Source of the DNA: Isoetes taiwanensis | Taxonomy: Eukaryota; Streptophyta; Lycopodiopsida; Isoetales; Isoetaceae | Assembly (NCBI GenBank): GCA_021234155.1 | Contig: JAJEKV010000004.1 | Location: 13,918,716 to 13,982,715 of the forward strand | Length of the DNA: 64,000 nt | Direction of reading: 5' to 3' | Part shown: piece after piece, positions 11,142 through 20,530 of the stretch | Layout of the letters: the number at the start of each line of letters is the position of its first letter | Numbering within the stretch: the stretch's first letter is position 1 | The notes under the pieces: generated by a model | Told to the model about the DNA's origin: nothing | Database searches by the model: none | What the model saw: only the letters and a program-made list of their open reading frames with translations | Made by a program: the position numbers and the translations under genes

Positions 11142-11549
11142 CTACCTTAAAGAAAAAAAAACCCAGGAAATATGAAAAATATGAAAAATGGGTATGTATA
11201 CAATGTCCGGGGGCACTTGCCGCCCAAGTAGCAATGTGAGGGGCCCTTTAGGCATGTACATGTGATAGAAAGTGGGAAAAGAAAAATGCATAAGTAGTGG
11301 TGGTGCACAAGTGTTAAAGCCTCGAGAATCCTCCTCATTTATCAAGCCTCGGGGTCGTTGCAACATTGGTGCTCTAGCACTTTGCATGTCAGCTTGTGGT
11401 TCTTCCACTGTTGTAGTTGCTAGTCCTCTTGCTTGTTTGCACAAGGCTCTTATGGATTTTAGAAGCACCTCTAGATTCGTAGCATGCCACATGACATTTA
11501 CCTTGAAAATGTGTCGAATCTTGTACCTTGACATTGATACAAACCTCAA
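11142..11549 (-). CDS. Unrecognised open frame beside minisatellite
   Basis: The minus-strand frame of 135 codons includes KIRHIFKVNVMWHATNLEVL and RGLATTTVEEPQADMQSARA, with normal amino-acid composition in its middle. The opposite strand is also open (11272-11739), so at most one is real. Position beside a tandem repeat and lack of any recognised motif leave it doubtful. It could be a gag-like relic of an LTR element or a captured exon. Confidence 0.2.
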   Translation of the reverse strand: MRFVSMSRYKIRHIFKVNVMWHATNLEVLLKSIRALCKQARGLATTTVEEPQADMQSARAPMLQRPRGLINEEDSRGFNTCAPPLLMHFSFPTFYHMYMPKGPLTLLLGRQVPPDIVYIPIFHIFHISWVFFSLR

Positions 11550-11577
11550 GAATCCTATTGGAGGCCATTGTTATTCA

Positions 11578-11925
11578 TTGCTTGAAGACCTTGAGACTTG
11601 TGTAATCTCCTTTGTGGGATACGACAAGCCGAGGACAATTTTGTTGCTTGAAGACCTTGAGACTTGTGTAATCTCCTTTGTGGGATACGACAAGTTTGGA
11701 GGATATTTTTGTTGCTTGAAGACCTTGAGACTTGTGTAATCTCCTTTGTGGGATACGACAAAGTTTGGAGGATATTTTTGTTGCTTGAAGACCTTGAGAC
11801 TTGTGTAATCTCCTTTGTGGGATACCGACAAATGTCGGAGGATATTTTTCATTGCTTGAAGACCTTGAGACTTGTGTAATCTCCTTAGTGGGATACGACA
11901 AGCTGGAGGATAGTGCTACACTTGA
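11578..11925. repeat. Minisatellite, five units of 66-71 bp
   Basis: The word CTTGAAGACCTTGAGACTTG recurs at 11581, 11647, 11715, 11784 and 11855, each followed by TGTAATCTCCTT and GTGGGATACGACAA. Unit length grows steadily (66, 68, 69, 71) through small insertions before the next unit. The units stay open in several frames on both strands, which is a by-product of the repeat. Sequence identity is high in the first 45 bases and lower in the rest. Confidence 0.9.
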
Positions 11926-12073
11926 TTATAATATAAAAAATGATGTTATGAAAATTCTGTGTATTTCTTAGTGTTAAGGTTTCTAGGTTATTTTATCGTG
12001 TTAGCACGTGCATCTCTTTGTATGGGTTATTAGGTTGTTTTTATGATGTTAGGATCTAGGCTACTTTATGATG

Positions 12074-12259
12074 TTACTGTAAACTAAACTGACATCTCTG
12101 ACATCTTTGGTTTCCTAAGTTACTGCTGCTCATAGACTTCAGTTTTGTTGTAAGGGATCTTTTTCCAGCGTAATCCGAACTTGAATCCTCATCCTCCTGA
12201 GAAGGAGCATCACCTCTGTTCCAGAAAGACCGGGTCATGTAGGAAACTCTACGAGCCAT
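12074..12259 (-). pseudogene. Small basic protein gene, 5' fragment
   Basis: The minus strand reads MARRVSYMTRSFWNRGDAPS followed by QEDEDSSSD, then unrelated codons. This is the N-terminal part of the gene whose 3' part sits at 10583-10905 and whose full but frameshifted copy is at 27557-27967. Compared with that copy it keeps the AACAGAGGTG stretch that restores the frame, so the protein start here is the better preserved version. The remainder of the gene is deleted in this copy. Confidence 0.55.
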
Positions 12260-12814
12260 AGACTAGGTCTTCGAGAAGGAAAAAAAATGCGAACTACGAG
12301 TGAAAAATGCGACCGCGAAAAATGCACTTTAATGGAAAAATAGGGTAAACTTGGGGAAAAATGCACTTTAATACCGTATATTAGGGGAAAATGGGGAATG
12401 AAACAATTTCGGAGTACATGTTGAATACAATCGTGTTAGGTAAGCTAAATGGTCCGTGATTTCCAGCTAGCGCAGCTCCTACTAATGCAAGTTGTTTGCC
12501 AAATTGAGAATCGCGTCCCAACTAGCTTCCCTATAACAATATGAGATCTTTAGTGTGCCATGTCATCCCCCGCTATTTAGGTCAATTTATTCTAGGCTTC
12601 ATGTTGTATGCTATGACATAACTGTAAAAGGAATTCCCTAGTTGGATTAGGATTAAACCCACCTTCATTTTATTCGTTCTTGCTATCTTCTAAAGGCGAC
12701 TGGCATCGATAATCAAGGCGATCGACATGGCACCAATGTCACGACGTCGATATTCAATGTTGACCACTCAAATATCAATCAATGGTTCGAGGAAGTGTTG
12801 ACGCCACTTTTGGT

Positions 12815-12817
<3 letters not shown>
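12150..12817. repeat. Repeat A, copy 1
   Basis: Matches 27880-28550 (copy 2) and 31600-32192 (copy 3). It carries the start of the small basic-protein gene on the minus strand and, about 400 bp away on the plus strand, an exon-like frame NQGDRHGTNVTTSIFNVDHS. The space between contains repeated GAAAAATGCACTTTAAT words. The right end of copies 1 and 2 runs into an AT microsatellite. No terminal repeats were found. Confidence 0.65.
12690..12815 (+). pseudogene. Conserved exon-like frame in repeat A (copy 1)
   Basis: The frame reads DRHGTNVTTSIFNVDHSNIN and then QWFEEVLTPLLV. All three A copies keep it open with mostly conservative changes (DRHGINVTTLIFNVDHSNII in copy 2, DRHGIDITTSIFSVDHSNIN in copy 3). 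An acceptor-like CTTCTACAGG precedes it in copy 2. I do not recognise the protein. Retention of the frame in copies whose surroundings drift suggests a captured exon. Confidence 0.4.

Positions 12818-12900
<83 letters not shown>
12818..12900. repeat. (AT)n microsatellite, 83 bp
   Basis: Pure alternating AT. It separates repeat A from the minisatellite block. A second run of similar length lies at 14393-14483. Confidence 0.95.
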
Positions 12901-12902
<2 letters not shown>

Positions 12903-12939
12903 ATCATATATATGTTCTTATGTTTGTCGCTTTATCCTA

Positions 12940-13345
12940 ATCGGTCCGCTCGAGATCCTACGCCCACGTGGCTTTGGGACGATCCTACTTTCGAATAGCT
13001 TGGGAGATTCTATATATATTCTATATAGACGATCCTCCGGTCCAGTTGATTTGATCCCCGATCGCTTGGGTTCGAGATCCTACGGCTCATGTTGCTTGGG
13101 GACACATCCTACGGCCCAGATGGCTTGGGAGTTTCTATATAGACTCTATGTAATCGATCCTACGGCCCGTGCTTGCTCTTGATCCTGATCGTCGATCCGA
13201 GATCCTACGCCTCACGTTGCTTGGCACATATCTTACGGTCCACATGGCTTTGGGAATTATATGTAATAGATCCTACGGCTCATATTGCTTTTATATGGTG
13301 AGATCTTGATCGTTGATCGAGTCTAAGATCCTAAGGCTCATATTG
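12940..13345. repeat. Degenerate minisatellite, ATCCTACGGCYCA units
   Basis: The words ATCCTACGGCTCATGTTGCTT, GATCCTACGCCTCACGTTGC, ATCCTACGGCCCAGATGGCT and close variants recur about nine times, separated by TTGGGA, TTCTATATAGA and GATCGTCGATC stretches. Spacing is irregular (about 25-60 bp) and the units look shuffled. No coding or transposon motif is seen. Confidence 0.7.
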
Positions 13346-13349
13346 AATG

Positions 13350-13455
13350 CTCGTCCCTTAAGGAAAGGCTTCTAAAATTTTTTATGTTATTGGGGGGATT
13401 CGAACCCTGGACCTCAATCCCCCAAACCCCCCACTCTAACCACTAGACCAAGCAT
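13350..13455 (-). mobile_element. tRNA-like SINE head
   Basis: On the minus strand GGTCTAGTGGTTAGAG resembles an A box and GGTTCGAATCC (13396-13406) is a perfect B box. They are about 35 bases apart as in a tRNA-derived pol III promoter. The arms do not fold into a good tRNA: the T stem has mismatches and the acceptor stem fails, so this is not a tRNA gene. The body after the B box runs through AACATAAAAAATTTTAG and stops in the minisatellite. A SINE fragment inserted in the array is the simplest reading. Confidence 0.45.
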
Positions 13456-13499
13456 TAATTCCATGAATGATTTATGTTTCAAATATACTTAAGGGTAAT

Positions 13500-14330
13500 G
13501 TTTTAATTAAGATAAAATAGAATATAACATTCTAGATAGTTCAAGAAAGTTCTAGAATGTTCTGGAGGCTCTAGAAAGTTCTAAAATCTTCTAGAATGTT
13601 CTAGAAAGTTCCAGAATATTCTAGAATGTTTTGGAAGATAAGAGAATCTAGGGGGAATTTAAGAATATCCTTCCAGAAAGTCCCAAATTCTAGAACATAA
13701 GAGAATCTGGGGGGAATCTAAGAAATTTCTTCCGAAAAAAGTTTCAAATTGTTCTAATAAGTTCTAGAATGTAGGAGAATCTACTGAATGTAAGAGAATC
13801 TAGGGAAATACTTTCAAAAAGTTCTAGGGTATTTTGAAAGTCTCGGAATGTTCCGAAAAGTCTTAGAATGTTCTAAAAAAGTTCTAGAATGTAAAGGAAT
13901 CTAGGAGAATCTAACGCAATCTAAAAAAATCTCATAAAATATAAGAGAATCTAAGAAAATATTTACAATCCTAAGGGAATCTCTTAAAATCTAGGGGATC
14001 TAAGGGAATCTTCATAATATCTAAGGGAATCTAAGAAAATGTTGATGAAATCTTAGAGTATCTAGGGGAATCTTTATAGAATCTCTTTGAATCTCATATA
14101 ATGTAAGGGAACCTAGGGCAATCTCATAAAATCTAAAGGGATCTAAGAGAATCTAAGGGGATCTTCATAGAATCTTGAAGAATCTATGGAAATCTAATAG
14201 AATCTAGAGGGAATCTTATAAAATTTAGAGGAATCTCCACGAAACCTCCAAGAGAACCTTGGTAGAATCTTAGAGAATGTATGAATTTAGAGTATTCTCA
14301 AGAGATCCTTTTAGAATGTAGGGCACGACA
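13500..14330. repeat. Degenerate minisatellite of GAATCTAAG / TTCTAGAA words
   Basis: The first third is built of TTCTAGAATGTTCTAGAAAG-type words, the rest of GGGAATCTAAGAGAATCTA-type words, each repeated dozens of times with substitutions. Unit size is about 10-11 bases, often doubled to about 21. The array lies between the SINE head and the second AT run. There is no open frame or transposon motif. Confidence 0.75.
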
Positions 14331-14390
14331 AGAACTTGCACGTAGGAACATGCTAAAACTCGAACATGCACCGTAGGACGCATTAAATTT

Positions 14391-14392
<2 letters not shown>

Positions 14393-14483
<91 letters not shown>
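14393..14483. repeat. (TA)n microsatellite, about 90 bp
   Basis: Pure alternating TA followed by CCTTATATATATA. It closes the minisatellite block on the right. Confidence 0.95.
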
Positions 14484-14485
<2 letters not shown>

Positions 14486-14599
14486 TTATATATATACAAT
14501 TATTTGGAGGTCTACCAACATGGTGTAGAGATTGATCTCTACTAGTCCATCTCGAGATGGGACGGCCCGCACCCGGCACACCACCTCGTAACACCCCAA

Positions 14600-14920
14600 G
14601 CATCCCCCCTTATTTGGGGCTTTTAATCTGGGCCCTTGAAATTGGGGCATTTTATCTAGACCGTCGATTAAAATTATTTGGGGCTTTTCATGTGGGCCGT
14701 CGGATTAAAAGGGAAGGTCAAATCTTGGCCGTCAATTTTGGATAGGAAGTTGCAGGGAAGGTGATAGAATTGGGGCTTTTAATCCAGATCATTAGAATTG
14801 GGGCTTCTAATCTCTTCCCTTGATTTAAAAGTCAAGGTGCACCATTACAAACAAGATGTCGACTAGAAGTCCTTGGTTCCGATTTCATCTTGTGTCGCCA
14901 TAGTTTCGATTCGATTCTCG
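14600..14920. other. Gene-edge-like non-coding stretch
   Basis: Several GGGGCTTTTAATC words and GGGCCGTCGGATTAAA / GACCGTCGATTAAA words occur in a row. Such repeats are common in plant intergenic and promoter-proximal DNA. No open frame of note is present. Confidence 0.3.
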
Positions 14921-14924
14921 GCGA

Positions 14925-15295
14925 CGACCTCTCTTCTAGTTTCGATTATATGGCCGGGTAAATGGATGCCCTCTCCTTTTTCGGTTTTACGCTATGGCGC
15001 TGGTGTCTTGTCGACCAAAAGGATCTGCTTTTACGGGCGAGTTGTTGTTAGTGATCTGGTCGGTTAGAGTTTGTGCAGAGATGGCATCTATGATCCGTTT
15101 CATTTCGCATACGACCTCCGCTTCTAGTTTCGATTATATGGCGGGTAAATGGATGCCCTCTCCTTTTTCGGTTTCGCTATGGCGCCGTGGTGTAATTGTC
15201 GACCAAAAGGATCCTGTTTTCGGCGAAGTTGTTGTTAGTGATCGGTCGGTTAGAGTTTGTGCGAGATGGCATCTATGATCCGTTTCATTTCGGCA
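14925..15295. repeat. Tandem duplication, two units of about 188 bp
   Basis: The word TCTAGTTTCGATTATATGG occurs at 14935 and 15123, followed in both by ATGCCCTCTCCTTTTTCGG, GTCGACCAAAAGGAT and GGCATCTATGATCCGTTTC. The two units differ by single-base indels, so any frame is lost between them. The function is unknown. Confidence 0.85.
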
Positions 15296-15299
15296 TCTG

Positions 15300-15849
15300 A
15301 GATCTTTAGAGCAAGCAAAAAAATCGTGAGTGCTTCCCCGGCGGCTTTGCCAAAACTTCTCTTAATTTGATGGATTTCTTTTTGTGCCACTCAAATCTTG
15401 TCGAAATATTTCTGCAATAAGTAAAGTTGCAAATATTTGGAGAATGCCTGGATCTTTATATATGCATGTTTTGGTCCCAAACATAGATCTCTATACTTTC
15501 GGTTTTGCTTCGTCATTCCTAAGATGGTTTCTTCAAGAGCTCCTTGTGTCATCGATGTAGCGGTAGGTAAGTATCTTCTTCTACGCTTAATCTCAAATAT
15601 CTCCCTGACTGCTTTTGTGTGAGCCAAGTGCATCGGCTCTTTTCTCATTTTATGTTATTCCAAATTTGTCTAATATTCGACTGTCTATCTAGGGTTTTCG
15701 TCTCTGTTGTGCTTGGGTGTAAGGTATTGCCTGAAAACTCATTTTCGCATTCCAAAAAGTCCATAAGTATGATCAACGGGTAGATCTGCGAGACTAGTGC
15801 CATTGTCAGAATCAGAATTAAAAGTAGAACTCAGAAAAGGATGACAGGA
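15300..15849. other. Spacer with no recognised gene
   Basis: This stretch joins the 188 bp duplication to the captured-gene cluster. Both strands hold short open frames of 60-85 codons (for example minus 15648-15391) but none shows a known motif. A minus-strand frame reaching from 15936 to 15739 contains LADLPVDHTYGLFGM, which could be an exon edge; it is not supported further. Confidence 0.3.
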
Positions 15850-15985
15850 AATTATGCTGCTTTGCACACAAGATTCCTGTCTGCAAATGAGTGCATCTGC
15901 TTCCAGATCATGATAGCAAATTATGCTGCTTTGCACACAAGATTCCTGTCTGCAAATGAGTGAATCTGCTTCTAGATCATCAACA
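15850..15985. repeat. Tandem duplication, two units of 68 bp
   Basis: AAATTATGCTGCTTTGCACA is followed by CAAGATTCCTGTCTGCAAAT in both units, which end in CAGATCAT / TAGATCAT. They are nearly identical, so the duplication is recent compared with the surroundings. Confidence 0.9.
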
Positions 15986-16099
15986 ATGTGTTGTAACTCT
16001 TGCTTACCTCAGGGTTGTGTTTGCTGGATATTGGGGTGACCAATTGGCCCTTCTCAAAATTTTGCATTGAAGGAATTTGTTTTATAATCTGTTATGCAG

Positions 16100-16168
16100 G
16101 TGAGGACATATTCTGAGTGGGTTACCAACGCAGGTTATGATTGGCCACCAAAATGTAGCCTATGCCAG
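16100..16168 (+). pseudogene. ZFPL1-type zinc finger protein, single exon fragment
   Basis: After the acceptor TTATGCAG the frame reads VRTYSEWVTNAGYDWPPKC and then SLCQ. This is the linker between the B-box-like and RING-like zinc fingers of plant homologues of zinc finger protein-like 1, a Golgi membrane protein, whose usual text here is VVRTYSEWV...YDWPPKC. Neither the preceding cysteine-rich exon nor the rest of the RING-like finger is seen nearby. It is the first in a row of unrelated gene pieces on the same strand, which points to exon capture by a mobile element. Confidence 0.55.
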
Positions 16169-16544
16169 TTTGCATTCCTTATTATAGTAACAAGTATTGG
16201 CTGTGTCTACGTAAGGATCTTATTGTGTTGGGCTCTGGATCATAGTTTATTGAGGTTCTTAACTATAATATAGGCAGATGTTCTCCACAATGGAACTTGG
16301 ACTCATCACATCTAGAAGTATTTATTTCGGCTTTATATTGATCCTTGCGAAGAATGATGGATGTTCACAAAAAGGAATCTAGATAGCAGTGACATGATTT
16401 TATTTTTTTGTTGTGCGGTGTACCGACTGGCATAGCTAATAGCACCTCTTCAAATTCTACAAGCACCAGCAGTGCGGTTGGAGTAGGTAAAGAAAATGAT
16501 TTGCAGCTTGCTTCATTGCTGGGCATTGGTTTGGGTTTGCTTCT

Positions 16545-16735
16545 ATTGTTCAGATAAAGTGCAAGTTCTTGGAGATGTCTTTGTTAAGATGATTTACGTA
16601 GTTAGGGATGGCAAGAAGCAATGTCGTTATTTGTCCCTCATAGCTTGTGATTCTCGTTGGAGCGGGAAGAGCTGGGAAAAGGATAGTGCTGGATACCTTT
16701 CTGTCAATGTGGTAGATGCAAGTAATTGCTGTTCC
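16545..16735 (+). pseudogene. Unrecognised exon-like fragment
   Basis: The plus-strand frame reads DKVQVLGDVFVKMIYVVRDG and KKQCRYLSLIACDSRW, a well-mixed globular-looking composition unlike the AT-rich spacer around it. It is bounded by stops beyond 16789. No family is recognised. Its strand and position fit the captured-fragment cluster. Confidence 0.3.
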
Positions 16736-16984
16736 ATCTCAATCTTTATATGGATTTTGCATGCGCATTATGGTTATATGAAGTTGTAGGGTTTAAGCTT
16801 CTTTGTTGCCTGTTAAATGTTTGCCGCCGAGCATATTGTCCCTCCAAGGTCGCCTTTCTATGTCTCTTTCAAATGGCGGGGAGGTTCAAGTGGATCATAT
16901 AAATCCCCGCAAAGGTGAGGTTGTTTGTATAAGGATGACATGAGTGTGGATGCCGGACCTTGAGATGCAATCGAGTTTGCGGTC

Positions 16985-17165
16985 GAGAGCAAGGTATGCT
17001 TAACTCATGTAAGCTCCAGGCCCCCAGTCCTCCGAGGCCCGCATGCCTCCACCTCAGCATGCCTCCACCGGGTGGATCTCCAATGGGAATGTTTGGCCCA
17101 CCAAGGCCCTGCATGCCTCCAACATCTGGTCAACAACAAAGCCAACCACGCCAGGAGCTTTTGGC
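16985..17165 (+). pseudogene. Proline/methionine-rich fragment, splicing-factor-like
   Basis: The frame contains SPPRPACLHLSMPPPGGSPM and then GMFGPPRPCMPPTSGQQQSQ. Such Pro-Met-Gly tails occur in SmB/B', U1C and related RNA-processing proteins. Composition alone cannot pick the family. The segment is GC-rich against its neighbours and stops abruptly, in keeping with a captured piece. Confidence 0.3.
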
Positions 17166-17714
17166 TTTTAGTTTTTGCTTAAGATAGTTGTCCGGCCAAT
17201 CAGAAACCTTTTGGTAGTAAAATTGATCTACAAATATGATAAAATCAGTTCAAGTATGTATTGTGTGTGCTCGGATATTTGAATGGTGTTTTAGAAACAT
17301 TATTTTGTCCCTTCTTGAACCTACTATCTTAGCATAGATCTTGCAAGGTCTGCCATTAATTTTTTTTGTAGTGTGATTGGTATATTAGCATCTGTACATA
17401 TTTGCTGCTAGGTTGCCAAAGACACTATGATTTTGCACTTTTCCCATAATCGTTTGCTAGAGGGCCTTTTAACTTCCTGGAGTAAGTATAAATTTTTTAT
17501 GCCCATGAGGAAAATGTGCTATCAAGAGAAATGGACATGCCTGCACGCTATCAAAAGTCTGGTTCTGATTGGACATGTGACCACGTTATGGGCTTTTGCG
17601 GCTCTTCAAGCTACAGATCTAGTGGAGATTAATAGAATGTTGGTTTTAAAATTATGGTTGGAGCCTCACATGAAGAACTTCTGCTTTATTATTGATGATT
17701 TTGCTTGTTGACAG
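17166..17714. other. Spacer between captured fragments
   Basis: AT-rich, intron-like sequence. A plus-strand open frame at 17427-17711 (LVLIGHVTTLWAFAALQATD within it) ends just before the SAPS acceptor and could be read-through of an intron. No domain is recognised. Confidence 0.3.
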
Positions 17715-18332
17715 TCCCACCTGGATGTTAAGAGGCTTGTGGACCTCATTGGGATCACATCCCTCGAAGAGGTGAATTCTTTTCAGATATGCATTTAAGA
17801 TGTATCTGCTTCTTCTTCCAAGTTGTGTTCACATAATTTTTTGCCTCTTTAACTCTTCCCATGCAGATGCGCTAAAATGGTTGGCGGACACGGACTTGCT
17901 TGAAATATGCTTGTTGATAAGCTCAGCCCAGAGGTACTATGGTTTTTATTTATAATGCCATTACTTTGTGTCAAAATGGGTCTGAAGTGCATTCTAATGC
18001 GGCAGAGATACTTTCAACTGTGACACAAACTGCTCCGTCTGCTCTTGCATCTCAGCTTTCAAGTCCAACGTACTGGACTTAAAGTTTACTGCGTTTTAGC
18101 ATTCATTATGATTTTTGGTAATATGGGACCTTATGCTCGCATGTTTGCAGGTTCGTCGGTGGGTTATTCAATCATGCATTGGAGGATCTACTATCCAATC
18201 CAACATTAATTCATTCTCTTTCTGTGTGCATTTCAGAGAACTATTCATTTAACATTTGGGGCACGATCACAACATGTACTTCAAGCCCTTTTTGCAGCTA
18301 ATCCTGAAACTGTTGTGGGCATGGTGCAAAAG
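17715..18332 (+). pseudogene. SAPS-domain (PP6 regulatory subunit) fragment, five exon pieces
   Basis: Exon pieces at 17715-17771 (SHLDVKRLVDLIGITSLEE), 17867-17933 (DALKWLADTDLLE, then a frameshift into LVDKLSPE), about 17981-18069 (NAAEILSTVTQTAPSALASQ), 18151-18236 (FVGGLFNHALEDLLSNPTLI) and 18237-18332 (ANPETVVGMVQK) follow the order of the plant SAPS/SIT4-phosphatase-associated family, a scaffold of protein phosphatase 6. GT donors and AG acceptors remain at most borders. The frameshift in exon 2, the missing acceptor of exon 3 and absence of the rest of this roughly 800-residue protein show it is a dead fragment. Confidence 0.75.
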
Positions 18333-19410
18333 GTAGGTCAGTCTCGATATTTTCACAGGGTTTGTATGCATGGGTGGCCTTTCTACCTCACAGGAAAGGT
18401 TGCTACATTGGGTTGTGAGCAGAATTTGCTCAAGATGATTCCTGCCAGATGATGATGATGGTTAGAATATAGATCAAGTATAAAACTTCCATATTTGAGA
18501 CCGTGATATGCGATGAAAAAGAGTGCTGGCTGCGTGCAACTTTTTAACGAGATTCTTTTTTTTTCAAGCATGGTAAATATGCAGAAAGATGTGCATGATT
18601 TGGCAATGTTTAATGCATGCGCTTCTTCATATGGATTATGGATAATTGAATGCTGAGCATTTTATAATTAGCCCTGTGCATCAAAGGGATACTGACTATT
18701 GCATCAAAAGACACTGTCTATTTCTGCTGCGCTCTGATAATCTTCATAGTAAGATGGCACTAGTTCAGGACAGCTTACTTCGTGATTTCAGTTGGATTAC
18801 AACAGGGAAGCTCTTAAAATAAAAGGATAACTACAAATTTGTTTGGTTCTCTAATTTCATGTTGGCTATTATAAGGGAAGCCAACAGTTAAGACATCGCA
18901 CTAAATAAGGTCTTCAGTTCAACTTTAGATAGATAGAGGTCTTTTTGTCATTTTACCTTATGCGGAGCCCATTTGCAGGTTATATGTTTGGTATTATGTT
19001 ATGTTTCTGGTTCTCATATTAGGTCTTTGATCTGTAGTTTCGATATGAAGCTTTTACTACATGGAGAACAATATTTGGAGCTTCACAGGCCTCTTCCTGT
19101 TTCAGGTCATGTGAGTTGATTATACCCTGTCTTTGAGCTTCTACTGTCTCTTGACAAGGGAGCTGCTTCTGCAGGTCTGCACCAGTATATGGGTGTCCGG
19201 CCTTCAAGATAAAGGTAAAGTACGTAGGTCTACTCATCATCAAGAATATACAAGCCCAGCCTTTATGTCATTTTCGAGGTTTCCCATGTAGATGTATTTC
19301 ATGTCCTATTCTTCTCACTGTTTCAATGGCTGGACATGTGAGCAGTGCAGCCAATGCCAAATTGCATCAGGAGATCTGACAAATTACCAGTGTTTATATA
19401 TCAATTAAGT
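18333..19410. other. Intron-like spacer, no gene recognised
   Basis: AT-rich sequence between the SAPS and ADC synthase pieces. A minus-strand frame at 19243-19019 reads LKAGHPYTGADLQKQLPCQE and QRQGIINSHDLKQEEACEAP, which has exon-like composition, but I cannot name it. No transposon ends were seen here. Confidence 0.3.
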
Positions 19411-20160
19411 GAATGGTGCAACATGTAATGTCTTGTTTGGAAAATGAAAGTCTGCTATTGGTGACATCTGAGGCCAAATGTTAAAAAATATCCAGTTGGT
19501 CTTTTTTAAAATTTCAGGCAAAGCAGCAATTGCAGAACTTGAGCTTCTGAGCAATGAGCTTCGTAGACCAGTTCATGGTCTACGAAGGTTTGTACTGAAA
19601 TGAGCATTTTGTTATTCAACATGCATGTGTATTTAAAAATATATAGGACTGTTTAAGATTTCTGGCCGAGCTCTATGATTTTTGGAAAGTAGTAAGACAG
19701 CGGAGATACCTTCTGAATTGTTTAGTCTTCAACAGATTTCAAATTTTGAGGTGATTTCTTTCCCTAACATTTGTCAACTTGCAGTGAATGGTGCAACATG
19801 TAATGTCTTGTTTGGAAAATGAAAGTGTGCTATTGGTGACATGTGAGGACAAATGTTAAAAAATATCCAGTTGGCCTTTTTTAAAATTTCAGGCAGAGCA
19901 GCAATTGCAGAACTTGAGCTTCTGAGCTTGAGCTTCGTAGACCAGTTCATGGTCTACGAAGGTTTGTACTGAAATGAACATTTTGTTATTCAACATGCAT
20001 GTGTATTTAAAAATATATAGGAATGTTTAAGATTTCTGGCCGAGTTCTATGATTTCTGGAAAGTAGTAAGACAGCGGAGATACCTTCTGAATTGTTTAGT
20101 CTTCGACAAATTTCAAATTTTGAGGTGATTTCTTAACCTAACATTTGTCAACTTGCAGTG
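19411..20160 (+). repeat. Tandem duplication of an exon-bearing segment, 2 x about 375 bp
   Basis: GAATGGTGCAACATGTAATG starts at 19411 and again at 19786, and the two units stay about 97 percent alike to CAACTTGCAGTG at 20160. Each unit holds an exon-like piece (PVHGLRR within it) with flanking intron sequence. The second unit has lost about seven bases inside the exon (GAGCAATGAGC to GAGC). The duplication therefore doubled one ADC synthase exon after or during capture. Confidence 0.9.
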
Positions 20161-20510
20161 AAATTGAACATGGAAAACATCCTCTGTTTGCTGGAATTCC
20201 TTCCGGTCCAGTGTCAGGTTTTAAGGTGATTGGTCGCTGTCTTTTTATTGATTTATTACATATTACAATTCTGATAATGGTTAAGTGCAATGTAGGTTGT
20301 TCGATACTATTCTTTGATTGTTGATCTCAATTCACTACCAGGAGATTTGGTTGCAACAGCATGGGCTATTGGAGAAAAACCACTGGGCATTTCTGAAATA
20401 CTTGGCTCCTGTGGGTCTGTTGTCGTGGCTCATGATTGCCTTGCTGGAAAATATGTCAATCATTTAAAGCAATCTCTAGACAAAGCAATCTCCTTGACAA
20501 AAGACATAAG
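19521..20510 (+). pseudogene. Aminodeoxychorismate synthase, glutamine-amidotransferase exons, part 1
   Basis: Exons at 20159-20225 (EIEHGKHPLFAGIPSGPVSG, then FK) and 20296-20510 (VVRYYSLIVDLNSLPGDLVA) match the class I glutamine-amidotransferase half of plant ADC synthase, which makes 4-amino-4-deoxychorismate for folate in plastids. The pieces at about 19521-19588 and its duplicate end PVHGLRR, like the PVHGRLS word upstream in this family. Donor and acceptor sites fit. The catalytic Cys region and the whole PabB half are absent here. The exon at 20296-20510 also covers the variable linker after the core motif. Confidence 0.7.
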
Positions 20511-20530
20511 GTTTGTATCTAAAACCTTAT

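Noticed and set aside
11571-11901. Several overlapping open frames on both strands
   Set aside because: They are by-products of the minisatellite whose units lack stops in more than one frame.
11578-11925. CRISPR array
   Set aside because: Units are contiguous 66-71 bp repeats without unique spacers, in plant DNA.
12795-12998. Open frame coding an Ile/Tyr repeat
   Set aside because: It is merely translation of the (AT)n microsatellite.
13391-13455. Functional tRNA gene on the minus strand
   Set aside because: A and B boxes are present but the T stem and acceptor stem do not pair, so a SINE head fits better.
20296-20510. Separate gene for the AIGEKPLGISEILG part of this exon
   Set aside because: The exon is continuous with ADC synthase on its left side and corresponds in position to that protein's variable linker, so a second gene is not needed.
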